From contig CAVYQI010000007.1 of the NCBI GenBank assembly GCA_963770635.1, positions 1 through 64,000 on the forward strand: 64,000 nucleotides of DNA. Direction: 5' to 3'. The notes under the pieces are model-generated. The model was not told the origin of the DNA. It did no database searches and saw nothing but the letters and a program-made list of their open reading frames with translations. Made by a program: the position numbers and the translations under genes. Below are positions 7,220 to 20,100 of this stretch, piece by piece (position 1 is the first letter of the stretch; each line of letters opens with the position of its first letter). The DNA comes from DASZIT01 sp963770635. GTDB lineage: Bacteria; Actinomycetota; Acidimicrobiia; Acidimicrobiales; RAAP-2.

Positions 7220-10200
7220 GTGACGCTGAAGGACAAGTACTCCGAGCCCGAGGGGCGGGTCCTGCTGTCGGGCATCGACGCCATCGTCAGAGCCATCCTC
7301 GACCAGCGTCGTCTGGACATCAGTCGGGGCTTGGACACCGCCGCGTTCGTCAGCGGTTACGAAGGTTCCCCACTCGGCGGTCTCGACCTCGAGATGCAGC
7401 GAAACCAAGCCCTGCTCGACGCGGCCGGCATCGTGATGAGCCCCGGCCTGAACGAGGAACTGGCGGCCACCGCGGTGGCCGGCACTCAACTCCTCGTCGA
7501 GCTCCCCGGACGCCGCCACCGCGGGGTGGCCGGATTCTGGTACGGCAAGAATCCGGGGCTCGACCGGGCGGCCGACGCCATCCGACACGGCAACTTGTCG
7601 GGGACGGCGCCGCTCGGGGGGGCGGTCGCCTGGATCGGCGACGACCCGACCTGCAAGTCGTCGACCGTCCCGAGCTCGTGCGAATTGATGGCTCAGAGCC
7701 TGATGGTTCCCCTGCTGGCGCCGTCCACCGTCGCCGAGATCCGCGAGCTCGGGCTCCACGCGGTGGCCCTCTCCCGCTTCGCCGGCACCTGGTCGGCCGT
7801 CAAGGTGGTGTCCGACGTCGCCGATGGGGCCGGCACCGTCGACCTCACCGACGCGGCCGGGTGGATCCCCGCCCCCGACCCCTCCCGCCAGTGGCGACCC
7901 GCGACGTTGCTCGGGGCCCAGTCGATGGCGGCCGAGCAGGACCTGATGGAAGTGCGGCTCCCGAGGGCGGCGGAGTACGCCGCCGCCACCTCATTGAACC
8001 GGATCACCTACGAGCCGGTCCGTCCCCGCCTCGGGCTGATCGCCTCCGGCCAGGCCTACGCCGCCGTCCGCCGGGCCCTGGTCGACCTCGGGATCGATGA
8101 GGACGGACTCGAGAGGCTGGGCATCCGGCTGGTGAAGGTGGCCATGCTCTGGCCGGGGGATCCCGAGAACCTGAGACGATTGCTGGGCGGGCTCGAAGAG
8201 GTGGTGGTGGTAGAGGACAAGACGGCATTCCTCGAGACCCAGGTGAAAGACGCGTTCTACCGGCACCGCCACACGCCGCGGGTGGTGGGCAAGCGCGACC
8301 CCGAGGGCCGTCCGCTGGTCCTCGATCACTCGGCGGTGACCAGCGACCTGGTGGCCAGGGTCCTGGCCGCCCGGCTCGGGGACGAACTTCCCCAGGCCGC
8401 CCGCCACCATGTGGCCCGACTGGACAGCGACCGAGCGGCTCCGGGTGGGTACGGCTCCCCTGGCCTCCCGGACGCCCTACTTCTGTTCAGGGTGTCCGCA
8501 CAATCGTTCAACCCAGGCCGGCGACGATGCCCTCGTCGGGATGGGGATCGGGTGCCACATCATGGCGTCACTCGACCCCCACGGTCGGGGTCAACCGGTC
8601 GGCTTCACCCAGATGGGGGGCGAGGGCGCGCAGTGGAACGGGCTGTTCCCGTTCACCGACGACAACCACTTCGTCCAGAACCTCGGCGATGGGACGTTCT
8701 TCCACTCCGGCTCCCTGGCCGTCCGGGCGGCGGTGGACAGCGGGGCCAATATCACCTACAAACTGCTTTACAACCAGGCGGTGGCCATGACCGGCGGCCA
8801 GGACCCGGTCGGCATCATGCCGGTGCCCGAGCTGACGCGGTCCCTGGCGCTCGAAGGGGTGAAGCGCATCGTGGTGGCCACGCCCGATCCCACCGCCTAC
8901 CGGGGCGTCGCCCTCGACGCCATCGCCCAGGTCAGGCACCGCGACGAGCTCGATCAGATCCAGGCGGAGTTGGCCGCAGTCGGCGGCGTCACGGTGCTCA
9001 TCTACGACGACCGCTGTGCCGCCGAGGAACGCCGATTGCGCAAGCGCGACAAGCTCCCGACGCCAGCCATGCGGCTGTGGATCAACGAGCGGGTGTGCGA
9101 GGGGTGCGGCGACTGCGGTGAGAAATCGTCCTGCCTGTCGGTGGTTCCCGTCCACACCGAGTTCGGCCGGAAGACCGTGATCCACCAAGGGTCATGCAAC
9201 CAGGACTATTCGTGCCTCCAGGGCGACTGCCCCTCCTTCGTCCAGGTCTTCCCCAAGCGGCGGGCAACGGCGGGAGCGAATCGTTCGGCCGTCTCCGAGC
9301 CGCCGATGGAGTTGGTGCAGCCGGTCGAAAAGGTTGCCGGCGACGACCTCCTCATCCGGATGCCCGGTATTGGGGGGACCGGGGTGGTGACCATCTCCCG
9401 GATCCTCCAGATGTCCGCCCTCCTCGACGGGCACTTCGCCGCCGGGGTCGAGCAGACCGGGCTGGCCCAAAAAGGTGGCCCGGTGATGTCCGACCTGCGC
9501 ATCTCCTCCCACCCGATCGATGCCGCCATCCGGGCCGGGGGCCGGAGCGTCGATGTCCTGCTCGCCTTCGACCCCCTGGGGGCGGCCGATCCGAACACCC
9601 TGGCCACCGCCGACCGGCGGCGGACGGTGGCGGTGATGAACACCGCCGAAGTCGCCACGGCCCGGATGGTGACCGACTCCACCGTCACCTTTCCCGACCC
9701 AGGCAAGCTGGTGGCGCGGGTCGAGCGTGACACTCGCCGTGCCGACAACCTCTACCTCGACGCCGACTGGATCGCCGAGAAGATCTCCGACCACCTCGCC
9801 ACCAACATGGTCCTCACCGGGGCAGCCTTCCAGCACGGGTGTCTGCCCATCACCGCCGGGGCGATCGAAGAGGCCATCCGGCTCAACGGGATCGCGGTGC
9901 CGGCGAACCTCGCCGCCTTCCGGTGGGGGCGAGCGGCGGTCATCGATCTGGCCGCCGTCCGCCGGGCGTTGTCCCCGGCCGACCGGAGGCCGTCGCCGAC
10001 CGGAGAGGCCGCCCAGCGGCTGCTCGCCGGCCACGTCGTCCCTGACAGCCTGCGACCCACCCTCGAGCGACGGGTCGACGATCTGATCGCCTATCAGAGC
10101 CGCCGGTATGCCGACAGCTATCTGCGCAAGGTGCTGGCGGTGCTGGCCGTCGAGCAGGCCAAAGCGCCGAGCCCGGACCTTCCGGTCACCGCCGCATTTG

Positions 10201-10697
10201 CCGTCGGGCTGTACAAGCTCATGGCCTACAAGGACGAGTACGAAGTGGCCCGGCTCCACCTCGACGCCTGGGAACGGAGCAAGCTGAACGACGAGTTCGG
10301 ACCGGGGGCCCGGGTGCGGGTCATGCTCCAACCTCCGTTGCTGAAACGGCTGGGGTTGCGCCGCAAGATCAGCCTCGGCCCGGCCACCCGGCCGGCATTT
10401 TGGTTGCTGCACGCCGCCCGCCGCCTCCGGGGCACACCCTTCGATCCCTTCGGCCACTCCAAGATGCGCCGGACCGAGCGAGCGCTGGTGGGCGAGTACC
10501 TCGACCTGGTCGGCTGCGCCATCGACCATCTGAGCCCGGCGAGCGCGGCACCGGTGGCGGCGGTGGGCGAGCTCCCCGACCTCATCCGCGGCTACGAGGG
10601 AGTCAAGCTCGATGGCATCGGTCGATTCCGGACCGAGGGCGCGTTGCGGCTCGCGGCCGTTTCCGACCCCGAGCCTGCCGCCGCGTGGTCGGCCTGA
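7220..10697 (+). CDS. Fused indolepyruvate ferredoxin oxidoreductase (2-oxoacid oxidoreductase), frameshifted
   Basis: This single-chain enzyme of about 1,158 residues converts aryl- or branched-chain 2-oxoacids to acyl-CoA, passing electrons to ferredoxin. Domains in order are: a pyrimidine-binding part (AAFVSGYEGSPLGG), a TPP-binding part (RTPYFCSGCPHN, then GDGTFFHSG), a Cys-rich segment CEGCGDC...CNQDYSCLQGDC for Fe-S, and a gamma domain (MPGIGGTGVVTISRIL, EQTGLAQKGGPV). A C-terminal tail typical of the long proteobacterial/actinobacterial form follows. One extra base near 8430 splits the gene, and dropping it joins VARLDSD to ERLRVGT. GTG 7220 matches the family's usual N-terminus; ATG 7067 would add a low-complexity 51-residue extension. 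It follows the dehydrogenase in the same operon. Confidence 0.9.
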
Positions 10698-10706
10698 GCC
10701 CTTCGA

Positions 10707-11135
10707 TCACTCGTCGAAGGTCGGGCGCCGGGCTCGTTTCCGTTCGGACTGCTGGCGCTTGTCGCTGAGCCGACGCTCCTTGGCTCCCTTGGACGGCCGG
10801 GTGGGACGACGGGGCTTGTCGATATGGAGGGCGGCGGCCATCCGTTCCGCGAACCGTGTCACCGCCAGCTGGCGGTTGCGCCCCTGGGACCGCTCGTCAT
10901 CGGCGACCACCCTGACCTCCGAACCCAACTTCTGGAGGAGACGGGACCGTTGGCGGGGTCCGAGGGATGGAGAGCCGGCCACGTCGAAGCGGAGCTCCAC
11001 CCGGGTATTGACCTTGTTGGCGTGCTGGCCGCCGGGCCCGCCGCTCGGGGTGAAGCGAAACTGGAGCTCGGAAAGTGGAATCGAGAGCGAAGAGGTGACC
11101 CGCACCCGGTCGGGACCAGCGGAGGAAGCGGGCAT
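10707..11135 (-). CDS. arfB: Peptidyl-tRNA hydrolase ArfB (ribosome rescue)
   Basis: This 142-residue protein has the release-factor GGQ domain: FTPSGGPGGQHANKVNTRVEL, with GGQ at 35-37. It ends in a basic tail (KPRRPTRPSKGAKERRLSDKRQQSERKRARR) as in ArfB/YaeJ/ICT1. ArfB enters stalled non-stop ribosomes through that tail and hydrolyses peptidyl-tRNA. It lacks the codon-recognition domains of RF1/RF2. The gene starts 3 bp after the upstream FAH gene stops, so the two are probably co-transcribed. Confidence 0.93.
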   Translation of the reverse strand: MPASSAGPDRVRVTSSLSIPLSELQFRFTPSGGPGGQHANKVNTRVELRFDVAGSPSLGPRQRSRLLQKLGSEVRVVADDERSQGRNRQLAVTRFAERMAAALHIDKPRRPTRPSKGAKERRLSDKRQQSERKRARRPTFDE

Positions 11136-14100
11136 GGCTAGGCGGGGCCGTCCCGATCCGAGCCGGGTTCGTCGACCACCGGATTGGACAGCCCACCGAT
11201 GCCTTCGACCTCGATCCGCACGGTGTCGCCGGCGACGAGCCAACGAGGCGGGTCGTGGCTCGCCCCCACCCCGGCCGGTGTCCCGGTCGAAAGGATCATG
11301 CCCACCTCGAGGGTGAAGGCGGTCGACAGGTGCTCGATCATCTGGGCACAGGTGAAGACCATGTCGCCGGTGTTGCCGTCCTGGCGGAGCTCGTTGTTGA
11401 CCCAGGTGCGCACCGACAGCCGTTGTGGATCGCCGAGCTCGTCGGGGGTCACCAGCCAGGGTCCGCTGGGGCCGTGAGTGTCGAAGCCCTTGCCCAGCAT
11501 CATGGTGGGAGTCCGCCACTGCCAGTCCCGGACGCTGACATCGTTGACCACCATGAACCCGGCCACCACGTCGAAGGCCCGGTCGGCGGGCACGTGGCGG
11601 CACCGTCGGCCGATGACCATGGCCAGTTCCCCCTCGTAGTCGACCTGGGTCGACACCCGGGGAACCTCGATGCCCGCACCGGGTCCGATCACACAGGTGG
11701 GCTGCTTGGCGAACCAGGTCTGGAACTCCGGCGGGGGGCGACCGAGCTCACGGCTGTGGGCCTCGTAGTTCTGGGCGATGGCCAGAAACGACGGTGGGCG
11801 GGGCACCGGCGCCACAAGAGGGGCCGAGGCGATCGACCGGCGGCGAGCGGCGGTGGCCGGCGCCCGACCGAGCGCGTCGGCGGCGTCAGGCCCCAAACTC
11901 AACAACGCGACCATGTCGCCGGGAAGCCCGACGACCGGATCGGTGAGATCGACGATCTCGTCGCCCACCACCCGGCCGGTCCGGATCCCGTCGTCCAGCA
12001 TGCTCACCAGTCGCACGGACAGACCGTACGCCACTCATCGGCTTACACTCCTCCAATGTCCGAGATCTCCACCCCCGCCGGCGCCGCCACCGGGCCATTC
12101 CTCGACGGCCAGGTGGCGCTGATCACCGGCTCGTCGTCGGGAATCGGCGCGGCTACCGCCTACCGGCTGGCCGCCGAAGGCGCCACCGTGGTGATCAACT
12201 CGGTGCGCTCGGTGGCGGCCGGCGAAGCGCTGGCGGCAGCACTCCCCGGGGCAGACTACGTCCAGGCCGACGTGGCCGACATCGAACAGGCCCACCGGCT
12301 GATCGACACCGTGGTCCAACGGCACGGGCGCCTCGATGTCCTGGTCAACAACGCCGGTGTCACCGAGGTCATCCCCCACGGGGACCTCGAAGCCGCCAGC
12401 CCGGAGATATGGCGGCGTATCTTCGATGTCAACGTGATCGGTACCTGGCAGCTGACGGTGGCGGCGGTCCCCCACCTGGCCGCCTCGGGGCGAGGGCAGG
12501 TGGTCAACGTGTCCTCGATCGCCGGGGAACGTCCGACCGGCAGTTCCATCCCCTACGCCTGCTCGAAGGCGGCGCTCTCCCACATGACCAGGCTGCTGGC
12601 CAATACCCTGGGTCCCGATGTCCGGGTGAACGCGGTGGCTCCGGGGTTGGTCGACACCCCGTGGACGGCGGAGTGGGACACCGTCCGGGCGTTCGTGAAC
12701 GCCCAGGCGCCATTGCGTCGGACCGCCACCTCCGAGGATGTCGCCGAAGTGATCGTGGGCCTGATCCGCTCCTCCTACGTCACCGGCGACGTGGTGCTGG
12801 TCGACGGCGGGCTCCATCTGCGCTAGTCAGGCCCGTGACTCCCACTCGTCGCGGCCCAGTCGCCAGATCCCGTGAGGCGACTCGGGGAAATGGGACATGA
12901 CCCGTTGTTCGACCAGGGTGAAACCCAGGCGGGTGGCCACCGCCTCCGATCGCCGGTTCTCGGGGAGGATGACGCTGAACACCTCCTCGGCCCCGATCAC
13001 CTCGAAGGCGTAACCGACCGCACAGCTGCCGGCCTCGGTGGCGTACCCGTGTCCCCATTGACGGGGATCGAGGACCCAGCCGACTTCGATGCCGGGCCAA
13101 TCCGGACGCTCCGGCCGATGGAGGCCCGCCCGACCCACCAGAGTTCCGCTCGCCTTGGTGACCACCGCCCATTGCCCGGTTCCCCGAAGCTCCCACTGAC
13201 CCAGCCAGCTGACCATGCCCGACCAGGCGTCCGCACGCGAGAACGATTCCGGGAGGTGCAAAGCCGCATGCACTTCCGGGGACAGAAATATCTCGGTGAA
13301 ACCATCGAGGTCGGACTCTAGGAACGGTCGGAGGATGAGCCGCTCGGTGGTGAGCGTCGGACAGGCGCCCACCGTTCAGCCCAACACGGTGTGGATGGTC
13401 ATCCCGGCGACCAGCGTGCGGGTGACCGGCGTCCGGTCGGCGATCTCCATCAGCCGTTCCGTCTGCTCACTGGTGAGCTCCACCCCGAAGCGGATGGATC
13501 GCTCAACGTGTTCCTTCTTGGTGGCTCCTTCGCCCTCCCGCATCAAGATGGACCGCACCCGGATCTCCCCCAGGTCCCACTCCTTGCGTTGTCCGTACAT
13601 GCGCAGGGTCGCCGAGGTGCACTGGCAGAGGGCGGCCATCAGGAGCTGGTACGGGTTCGGACCCTCGTCGTTCCCGCCCACCTCCAGCCCCTCGTCGGCC
13701 ACGAATCGGTGAGAGCCGGCCCGCACCTCGCCTCGGAATCCGGCCGCACTGGTCAGGGTGGCCATGGCGATCGCCTCGCCGTCGAATCCGTCGGGCCGGT
13801 CATCGTCGTTCACGACGGTCAGACTAGCCAGGCGACAACCGCCGCCAGCTTGCTACCCGGTAGCCAGCCCGCGAAGGTAGGCGGCCTGCCCGACGTGCTG
13901 CAGGTCGTCGGAGATCACACTGACCAGCCGCACCCCGAGGGTGACCGGGGGATCCCACCGGTCGTCGACCACCCGGCTCAGCTCCGGATCGGTCAGCCTG
14001 GACACGAATTGGGTGGAGGCCTGAAAGACGGCATCGTGGTAGCCGATCAACAGCTCCCCCGAGGTGACCCTCACCTTGGCGACGTCGTCGGTGCCGTGTC

Positions 14101-17100
14101 CGTACCCGGTCTCTTCCGGATCGACATCAAGCCCGAACCGATTGAACCAACCGTCAGATGTCCAGGCCTGTTCGGTGTCAGCCACCGCGGCCAGGTGGTC
14201 ATCTTGAATGCGGGTCAGGTGCCAGATCAACCAGGCGATCGAGTTGGCATCCTTGTCGGGGCGGTAGCACAGCTGGTCGCCGGTCAGACCATCGACGGCG
14301 TGATGCACCAACTCGTGGATCCGCTCGAAGGCGTCTCGCAGCAATTCGGCAGTCGTCATACCCAAACTCCCTTCGACTCCACAGTAATCGGACCGCGCTG
14401 CACTTCATCAAGGGCGACCGAGGCCGACCCGGGCAGGCGGGGACAACTCGGTAACATCGGCAGTTATGACGGACTCCAATCGCCCCAACGACATAACGCT
14501 GCTCGGGGCCACCGGGTTCACCGGTCGGCTGATCGCCCGCTATCTCGACGAACATGCGCCGGCTTCTACCCGCATCGTCCTGGCCGGTCGCAATCCGGGC
14601 AAGCTGACGTCGGTCACCGAAGACCTGGGTCGAGACGTCGGAGTGGCCCGGGTCGACGTCACCGATCCACCCTCCATCCGGGCGTTGGCCGAGTCCACCC
14701 GGGTGCTCATCACCACGGTGGGGCCGTACATCGAGCACGGCGAGCCGGTGGTCGCCGCCTGCGCAGTGGCCGGCACCGACTACCTCGACCTGACCGGCGA
14801 GCCCGAGTTCCTCGACCTGATGTACCTCAAGTATCACGCCGCCGCCGCGTCCACCGGTGCCCGGTTGATCCACGCCGCCGGATTCGACTCCATGCCCCAC
14901 GACCTCGGCGCCCAGTTCACCGTGGAGCAGCTTCCCGAGGGCGTCCCCCTCACGGTGACCGGGACGGTGCGAGTCAAAGGCACCTTCTCGGGCGGAACCG
15001 CGGCATCGGCTCTCACCATCCTGTCCCGGTATCGTCCGGCGAAGTTGGTCCACGCCGAGCGGATGCAGATCGAACCCATGCCCCAGGGCCGGAAGGCCCG
15101 GGCGGTCACCGCCCGCTTCGGCAAGAACCCGGACGGCGACGGCTGGGTGCTGCCGATGCCGACCATCGATCCGGAGATCGTGGTGCAGTCCGCTCGGGGC
15201 CTCGCCCGCTACGGGCCGGATTTTTGCTACTGCCATCAGATGGCGGTGTCCAACCCGGTGGCCGGGGCCGGCATCGCCCTCGGGGCCGGGGCGCTGTTCG
15301 GACTCGCCCACCTCCGAACGGCCCGGGAAGCCCTGCTCAAGTTGCGGCCGCCGGGCTCCGGCCCCACCGAGGCCCAGCGAGCCGCGGCGTGGTTCTCGGT
15401 GAGGTTCGTCGGCGAGGGAGGGGGAAAGCAGGTGCTCACCGAGGTGGCCGGCGGCGACCCCGGCTACACCGAGACGTCCAAGATGATCAGCGAGGCCGCA
15501 CTCTGCCTCGTCCACGACGACCTGCCCACCTCCGCCGGCCAGGTCACCACGGCCATCGCCATGGGTGGGACCCTCCGAGGCCGCCTCGAGCGGGCCGGCA
15601 TGACCTTCCGGATCCTCTGACGGGAAGCTATGGCTGACTACAAGATCCTGGTCCCGCCCCCCGCCGGCGTCGGCCGTTCCTCATCGGGGGGGCTGCGGTC
15701 GTCGTGGTCATCGTCGCCGTCGCGGCGGTTCTGGTGGCGACCCATCGGGACCACTCCAACAACGCCTCGTCCTCCACCAGCACGTCGTCCACCGTCGCCG
15801 CCCCACCCCTGACCATCGTCTCCACCACCCCGGCGTCCGGCGCCACCAACGTCCCCACTGACACCACCGTCGCCGTCCAGTTGTCGGCGCCGATCGCCAG
15901 CGTCGCCGCCATGCCGGCTCTGGCCCCACCGGTGGCCGGGACCTGGAAGAAGACCAGCGCCACCCTCGCCACCTTCGTCCCCAGCTCCGCCTTCTTGCCC
16001 ACCACCGTCGAGTACCTCACCTTCCCGGCCGGGCCCAGCGGGTTGCGGGGGGCGGCCGGCGGGGAGCTGGCCACGCCGCTCACCGTCACCTTCACCATCG
16101 GCCAGGCCAGCACCGAGCGGCTGCAACAACTCCTGGCCCAGGAGAATTACCTGCCGTTGTCGTTCACTCCCAGCGCCCCGCTGAGCTCGCCGGCCGAGAC
16201 GTTCATGCCCCAGCCCGGGACGTTCGCCTGGAAGTGGCCGGGCACCCCCCCGGACCTGATGGCGTTGTGGACGGAAGGCTCCGAGAACGTGATCACCAAG
16301 GGAGCGGTGATGAATTTCGAGAACCAGCACGGACTGACTGTCGACGGCTTGGCCGGCCAGAAGGTGTGGACGGCGCTGGTGACCGACGCCGCCGCCGGGA
16401 AGACCAACGCCAATCCGTACACCTATGTGCTCGTCTCCAAGAACCTCCCGGAAAACCTGACCCTCTACAACAACGGCGCGGTCCAGTTCGCGGCCATCCC
16501 GGTCAACACCGGGGTCCCTGGAGCCGATACCACCGACGGCACCTACCCGGTGTTCGAACACGTGACCTCCTCGAGAATGCAGGGCACCAACCCGGACGGC
16601 TCGACCTACGACGATCCTGCCGTCCCCTGGGCCGCCTACTTCAACGGTGGCGACGCCCTGCACGGCTTCGTGCGAGGCAGCTACGGCAGTCCGCAGAGCA
16701 ATGGGTGCGTGGAGATGGCCATCGCCGACGCCGCCGAGACATGGCCGCTGACCCCGATCGGCACCCTGGTCACGGTGACAGGTCCGGCGTCCTAGCATCA
16801 GCGTCCGTGCACCGGGCCACTGTCGACACCTACAACGACCGCGGCCTCGAGTGGGCCGCCAGCCACCGCACCCCGCGCCGCCGGGCCGACGCCAAACGGT
16901 TCGCCGACAAGGTCGGCGCCGGATCGATTCGCCTCGATCTCGGGTGCGGCGCCGGGCGGTATACCGATCTTCTCGGAAGGCCGGTGATCGGGCTCGAACG
17001 CGTCGGCCCCGATGCTCGACGAGTGCCGGTCCCGGGTACCCGACGCCCTCTACCTCCAGGGCGACATCGAAGCCCTCCCCTTGGCCCGGGAATCGATGTC

Positions 17101-20100
17101 CGGAGCCTGGTCGTGGATGACCCACCACCACATCGCCCGCGACCGGTTGCCGATGGCTCTGTGGGACCTCCACCGAGTGCTGGCAGTGGGGGCGCCGTTC
17201 GACCTCCAGGTCCTCCACGGCGACTACGAAGGCAACGACCTCGGCGACGATGAGGTGGTCGGTCGCTTCTTCGCCTCGTGGATGCCGGAGCGGTTGATGG
17301 AGGTGATGCTCGGCGCCGGGTTCGACGTCGACGAAGGCTCGGTGGCGGTGTCCGGCGACGAGCTGCGACTTTCGGCGGTGCGGGCCCGCACCCTGGCCGA
17401 CACGGTCGGGCCGGGCATGCGCCTCCTGATGTGCGGGTCGAATCCCAGCTTTCATTCGGCCGACGCCAACCAGGGGTACTTCAAAGCGGGCAACCGATTC
17501 TGGGCGGCGGCGCTGGCCAGCGGCCTGGTGACCAAGGACCGGGATTCCCTCGATGCCCTCCGAGCCCACGGCATGGGCATGACCGATCTGGTCAAGCGCC
17601 CCACCCGCACCGCCGGCGAGGTGATTCCCGACGAGTACCGCCAGGGCCTGGGTCGCCTGGAGCGGTTGGTGGAGTGGTTGCAACCGAAGGCGGTGTGCCT
17701 GGTCGGACTGGGCGGGTGGCGAGTGGCCGCCGACCCCCGAGCCCAGCCCGGGCTCCAGGAGGCCCGCCTGGGTGGACGCCCGGTCTACCTGATGCCGTCG
17801 ACCAGCGGGCTCAACGCCCGCACCTCCCTCGACCAGCTGGCCGACCACCTCCGGGCGGCGATGGGGGTGGCCGACCGGGCCTGACGGCGGGCCCAGGCGC
17901 GGCGCGGTAGCGCTCAGTCGTACAACGCGAGGATGGCGGAGAGCACCCCGTCGACCTGGGCGGACGGGAGGAGGCTCCCACCGTCGACCGGGAGGTTGAT
18001 GCCGGTCACGTAGGCGGCCATGTCCGAACAGAGGAAGGCGATCACCGACGCCACGTCCTCGGCGGTACCCACCCGGCCCAGCGGAGTCTTCCGGTCGAAG
18101 CCGGCCCGGATCTTCTCGTCACCCATGATCGGGGCGGTCAACGGGGTTTCGATCAGGCCCGGAGAGACGCAGTTCACCCGGAGGGTGGGCCCGTACTCGA
18201 GGGCGGCGGACTGGGTGAGGGCGATGACCGCCGCCTTTGAGGCGGCGTAGGGGGCCTCGCCCCGGGTCGGCCGCATCCCGCTGATCGAGGCCAGGTTGAC
18301 GATCGATCCCCGGCCGGCTTCGAGCATGACCGGGGCGGCAGCTCGGATGCCGATGAAGGTCCCCTTCATGGACACGTCGACGATCCGCTCGTACTCGCTA
18401 TCGGTGTAGCGGTGCATCGGCTTGACGTTCCCGACACCGGCATTGTTGACCAGGATGGTCAGGCCGCCCAACTGTGCGGCGACCAGCGGTACCGCCGCGG
18501 CCATAGCCTCACTGTCACAGACATCGGCCACCACCATCGGGGCGTCTCCGAGTTCGGCCGCCATCGCCGCAGCGGCATCGCCGTCGATGTCCAACACCGC
18601 CACGGTGGCACCCTCGGCTTTCAATCGGAGGCAGGTGGCCCGACCGATTCCCGACGCGGCTCCGGTGACCAGCGCCTGATGACCCTCGAGCAGTCCCATC
18701 AGGCCAGGCCCTCGACAGCCGCCAGGTGGACGACCTCAGGAGGCGCCTCGAAGTAGGACCCGATGAGCGCCCGCCACCGGGTGAAGCGTTCGGACTGCCG
18801 GAATCCGACGGTGTGGTCTTCGAGGGTCTTCCACTCGATCAACAGAACGTACTGGTCGGGCGTTTCGATGCCTCGATGCAGCCGCAAGGAGACGAACCCG
18901 TCGGATTCTGCCACCACCGCCTGAGCCTCACCGAGCGCGGCCTCGAACGCTTGATTTGTCCCAGGACGGATGTTGATCACCGCATGCTCGAGAACCATGG
19001 CACGGCACGTTAGCCCCCCGGGCTCGATTGGTTCCGGTCCGGAGCCGCCGCTACCCAATAGCAGCGGGATCGCTGGTCAACAGTTGGTCAAGCCGGGCCA
19101 ACGTCCGCTCCATATCCCTTCTCGTCTTGTTCCAGTAGATATTTCCCAACTTCAAGAGCACCCGCTGATGGTCGGTGGTGATGTCCCAACTCTCCCGTAC
19201 CCGGGTCCCGCCCTCTACCGGTTCGAGTTCGTAGGACCAGACCCTCCCGCCGACCAGATGTCCCCAGGTCCCCTCGGGGCCGGTCTTCCAGGCGACCTTC
19301 CGGTCCGCCTCGAACTCGACGACCCGGTTCACCGTCGAATAGCGGACTCCGAGCTTCATGTTCATGCCGAACGTCATTCCCAGGGCCAGGCGCTGCGAGG
19401 GTCCCGCCGGAGCGCCTTGCAGCATCCCCGACCCGTCGAACAAGGTGTGTTGGCCGGAATCGGCCACCACGTTGAAGACGGCTGCCGGTGGAACCGCAAT
19501 GGTCCGCTCCACGGTGAGGATGTTCCCGTTCATCGCCGCCTACCGTCACGCCCGAGGAGTGGTCTCGGGACCGGATGACCCTCGGCTATTGGTGGTGGAA
19601 GGACCGCCCGACGCCGGGGTCGTTGACTCTGGAGGCCGGGCCACCGGGTCGGGACCCGCCCACGAGGATTGGGGATCGCTGGCCGGAAACGACTCCTTCT
19701 CGGCCTCGTCGATGGCCTCATCGATGGGATGAACGCTCGAACGGGCGTGGTCATCGAGCATGTCGGGGCTCCTTCATCCGGGTGGTCGGGTCACCATCCT
19801 GTCACGTGCCATTGCCTGCCTGGCCGGGCACCCGGAATACCCCTCCGGAGCCCAACGTTCCACACTCTAGAGGGTTGAGGTTGCATATCCACCACCAGGT
19901 GGGTCACAGCGATGGACTCTGTGGTTCCTTCCAAAGAGCCAAGGAGCCCATCACCGTGACACCAGCAGAGATCATCTACCAGCGACGCATTGCCGTGTTG
20001 GACCATGCCGCCCAAACGGAGAATGTGTCTGAGACCTGCCGGATCTTCGGCATTTCCCGGACCCGCTACTACGAATGGAAGGGCCTGGCCGACCAGTACG